Source of the DNA: Ignavibacteriaceae bacterium
GTDB lineage: Bacteria; Bacteroidota; Ignavibacteria; Ignavibacteriales; Ignavibacteriaceae
Direction: 5' to 3'
Assembly (NCBI GenBank): GCA_013388545.1
Contig: JACAFB010000067.1
Location: 62,001 to 126,000, forward strand
Length of the DNA stretch: 64,000 nt
Numbering within the stretch: position 1 is the first letter of the stretch; every line of letters begins with the position of its first letter. The position numbers were made by a program, and so were the translations under genes. The notes beneath the pieces are model-generated. The model searched no databases and was not told where the DNA came from. It worked only from the letters and a program-made list of their open reading frames with translations. Below, piece by piece: positions 62,995 to 64,000 of the stretch.

Positions 62995-63798
62995 CTACTG
63001 ACTAATTCCTCTGATAAGGTTTGATATTTCTTTGGCTTTTTCATTGACCCATCGGTTATGTTTGCTTAGCCATCTCTCGGTGTGAGAACCGATTTTGCCG
63101 GCTTGTTTGGGGTGAATCAGTGGTAAGAGCCTGTATTCCTTATCACGTATTTTAATATTGTGAAGTTGTCCGTATTCTTTAAATCCGTTCAGTTTTAATA
63201 TTTCAGGATTGAAAAGCCTGATAAAATGTAAAAGCGGTTCATCTCCAAGGGTTATAATATATTCAGAAGCTGATTCATCAATTTCTTTTATGATCTCTTC
63301 AATTCGTTCCTCATTCAGAAACTCCTGTTTCTTATTTGTCGGATAGATTTCCGCATCAGGCAGGTTATAAGGCTGTTTGAATCTTTGGTATTTGCGTAAT
63401 GCTTTTCGTTGTCCCTTGTTTGAAAGATGGTAGGGAACCAGATAGCATAACCAGATTTCCTTTCTTGGAAGATTCAGTGGTCTGAGAATATCTATATCCA
63501 GAGATCTTCCAACCGGACCGTTAAGCAATCTTCCCGGGTATCTGACATAACCGGCTTCTTCCGGTACTTTAATACTTCGGAGAATTTCTTTTGCTTCATA
63601 AGGATTTCCGGTCCAGAACAATTCAGGTTCGCTTGCAACAGCCATTGCTCTTACAAGGATGTGATGATCGGCGGCTTTCCAGATGCAATGAACAGCGCTT
63701 GCATAAACGCCAAGGACAAATGCTTTTTTGGGTGTCCGGTCTTTTTGTACAACTTTTCTGTTAGGCTCACCGAATGGGAAGGTACCAAGTTTTTCCAT
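62995..63798 (-). CDS. Putative uracil-DNA glycosylase-like protein
   Basis: This is a 267-residue soluble protein without signal peptide. It starts at ATG 63798 with GGG-rich AAAGGGAT upstream. Its layout, KAFVLGVYASAVH near the N-terminus, LCYLVPYHLSNKGQ in the middle, EYIITLGDEPLLHF and LPLIHPKQAGKIGSH toward the end, recalls the uracil-DNA glycosylase superfamily fold (GEAPG-like loop, central strand and terminal HP loop). The match is distant; the exact catalytic residues cannot be assigned. It lies apart from the mannoside operon and faces it. Other candidates: an unrelated Rossmann-like protein. Confidence 0.8.
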   Translation of the reverse strand: MEKLGTFPFGEPNRKVVQKDRTPKKAFVLGVYASAVHCIWKAADHHILVRAMAVASEPELFWTGNPYEAKEILRSIKVPEEAGYVRYPGRLLNGPVGRSLDIDILRPLNLPRKEIWLCYLVPYHLSNKGQRKALRKYQRFKQPYNLPDAEIYPTNKKQEFLNEERIEEIIKEIDESASEYIITLGDEPLLHFIRLFNPEILKLNGFKEYGQLHNIKIRDKEYRLLPLIHPKQAGKIGSHTERWLSKHNRWVNEKAKEISNLIRGISQ

Positions 63799-63849
63799 TT
63801 AATATCCCTTTATTGGAATGTTCTATAATTCAGTTAGTTAATAGAAACT

Positions 63850-63888
63850 GAAATTTTTCGTTAGGGATGCAATGCTTCGAAAAATTTC
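63850..63888. repeat. 11-bp perfect inverted repeat upstream of the last gene
   Basis: GAAATTTTTCG at 63850-63860 is exactly inverted as CGAAAAATTTC at 63878-63888 around a 17-nt centre. It lies 52-90 bp upstream of the UDG-like gene start. The arms are longer than expected for chance and could be an operator, or a terminator of a gene beyond the right edge. Otherwise the 202-bp tail of the window shows no gene. Confidence 0.5.
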
Positions 63889-64000
63889 TCTAAAAGCTTG
63901 CCAATATTAAAAAAGTGTCTGAAAAAAATGAACTACTAATTGAAGAATATTTTTATCGGTTGATCCAATAATTGTCCCCCGGAATTTTTTTAACTATTAC

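Noticed and set aside
63799-64000. Possible tRNA or other RNA gene at the right edge
   Set aside because: Apart from the inverted repeat, no cloverleaf or other RNA pattern could be folded by eye.

Overview
The window is AT-rich and gene-dense, with short intergenic gaps, many 1-4 nt gene overlaps and several GTG or TTG starts. The gene content suggests a free-living heterotroph of the Bacteroidota/Ignavibacteriota side of the FCB group. The pointers are a propeller (Reg_prop/Y_Y_Y) sensor kinase, IorA without a ferredoxin tail, DUF4920, CBM9-like and GH92/GH125/GH130 mannoside enzymes, dockerin-like tails and a CarAB pair of the 'GEFDYSG' type. This placement is inference from gene families; no rRNA or tRNA gene was seen. 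No CRISPR array, insertion sequence or prophage was found.

Layout. 1-2.5 kb: carA and the 5' part of carB on the minus strand, separated by a dispersed-type inverted repeat. 2.8-7.2 kb: PIN-PhoH ATPase, a lipoprotein, a DUF4920 protein, a small membrane protein and mnmA on plus. 7.2-15.4 kb: a lipoprotein serine protease, then a dense signalling block on minus with a soluble kinase/regulator pair, an MFS transporter and two larger PAS kinases. 15.6-24.1 kb: a PLP enzyme, then a Ser/Thr phospho-signalling cassette (kinase, twin-FHA ABC transporter, LEA-like protein, zinc-ribbon membrane protein, M48 protease, lipoprotein, PP2C phosphatase, FHA protein). 24.2-31.0 kb: a two-component pair coupled to an AlaX-like editing protein, a small DNA-binding-like protein, and a propeller sensor kinase with its regulator.

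31.1-44.7 kb: an unusual biosynthetic-looking region with one SPASM-type radical SAM protein, three B12-type radical SAM proteins each next to a methyltransferase, two GT4 glycosyltransferases, a nucleotidyltransferase, a nitroreductase and an O-antigen-ligase-like membrane protein. Its product is unknown, and it is the best candidate here for an undescribed pathway. 44.8-48.1 kb: indolepyruvate oxidoreductase iorAB and two unknown genes. 48.1-53.1 kb: a secreted polysaccharide deacetylase with a dockerin-like tail, topA, and folE. 53.3-62.9 kb: a six-gene plus-strand operon for alpha-mannoside (N-glycan or mannan type) use, with a ROK kinase, GH125, a sodium/solute symporter, GH92, GH130 and a CBM9-like protein. 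The window ends with a minus-strand gene that looks distantly like a uracil-DNA glycosylase.

Two themes stand out. One is signal transduction: about ten two-component proteins and a Hanks-type kinase module wired to a transporter. The other is glycan chemistry: surface glycoconjugate building in the 31-44 kb region and mannoside breakdown in the 53-63 kb region.
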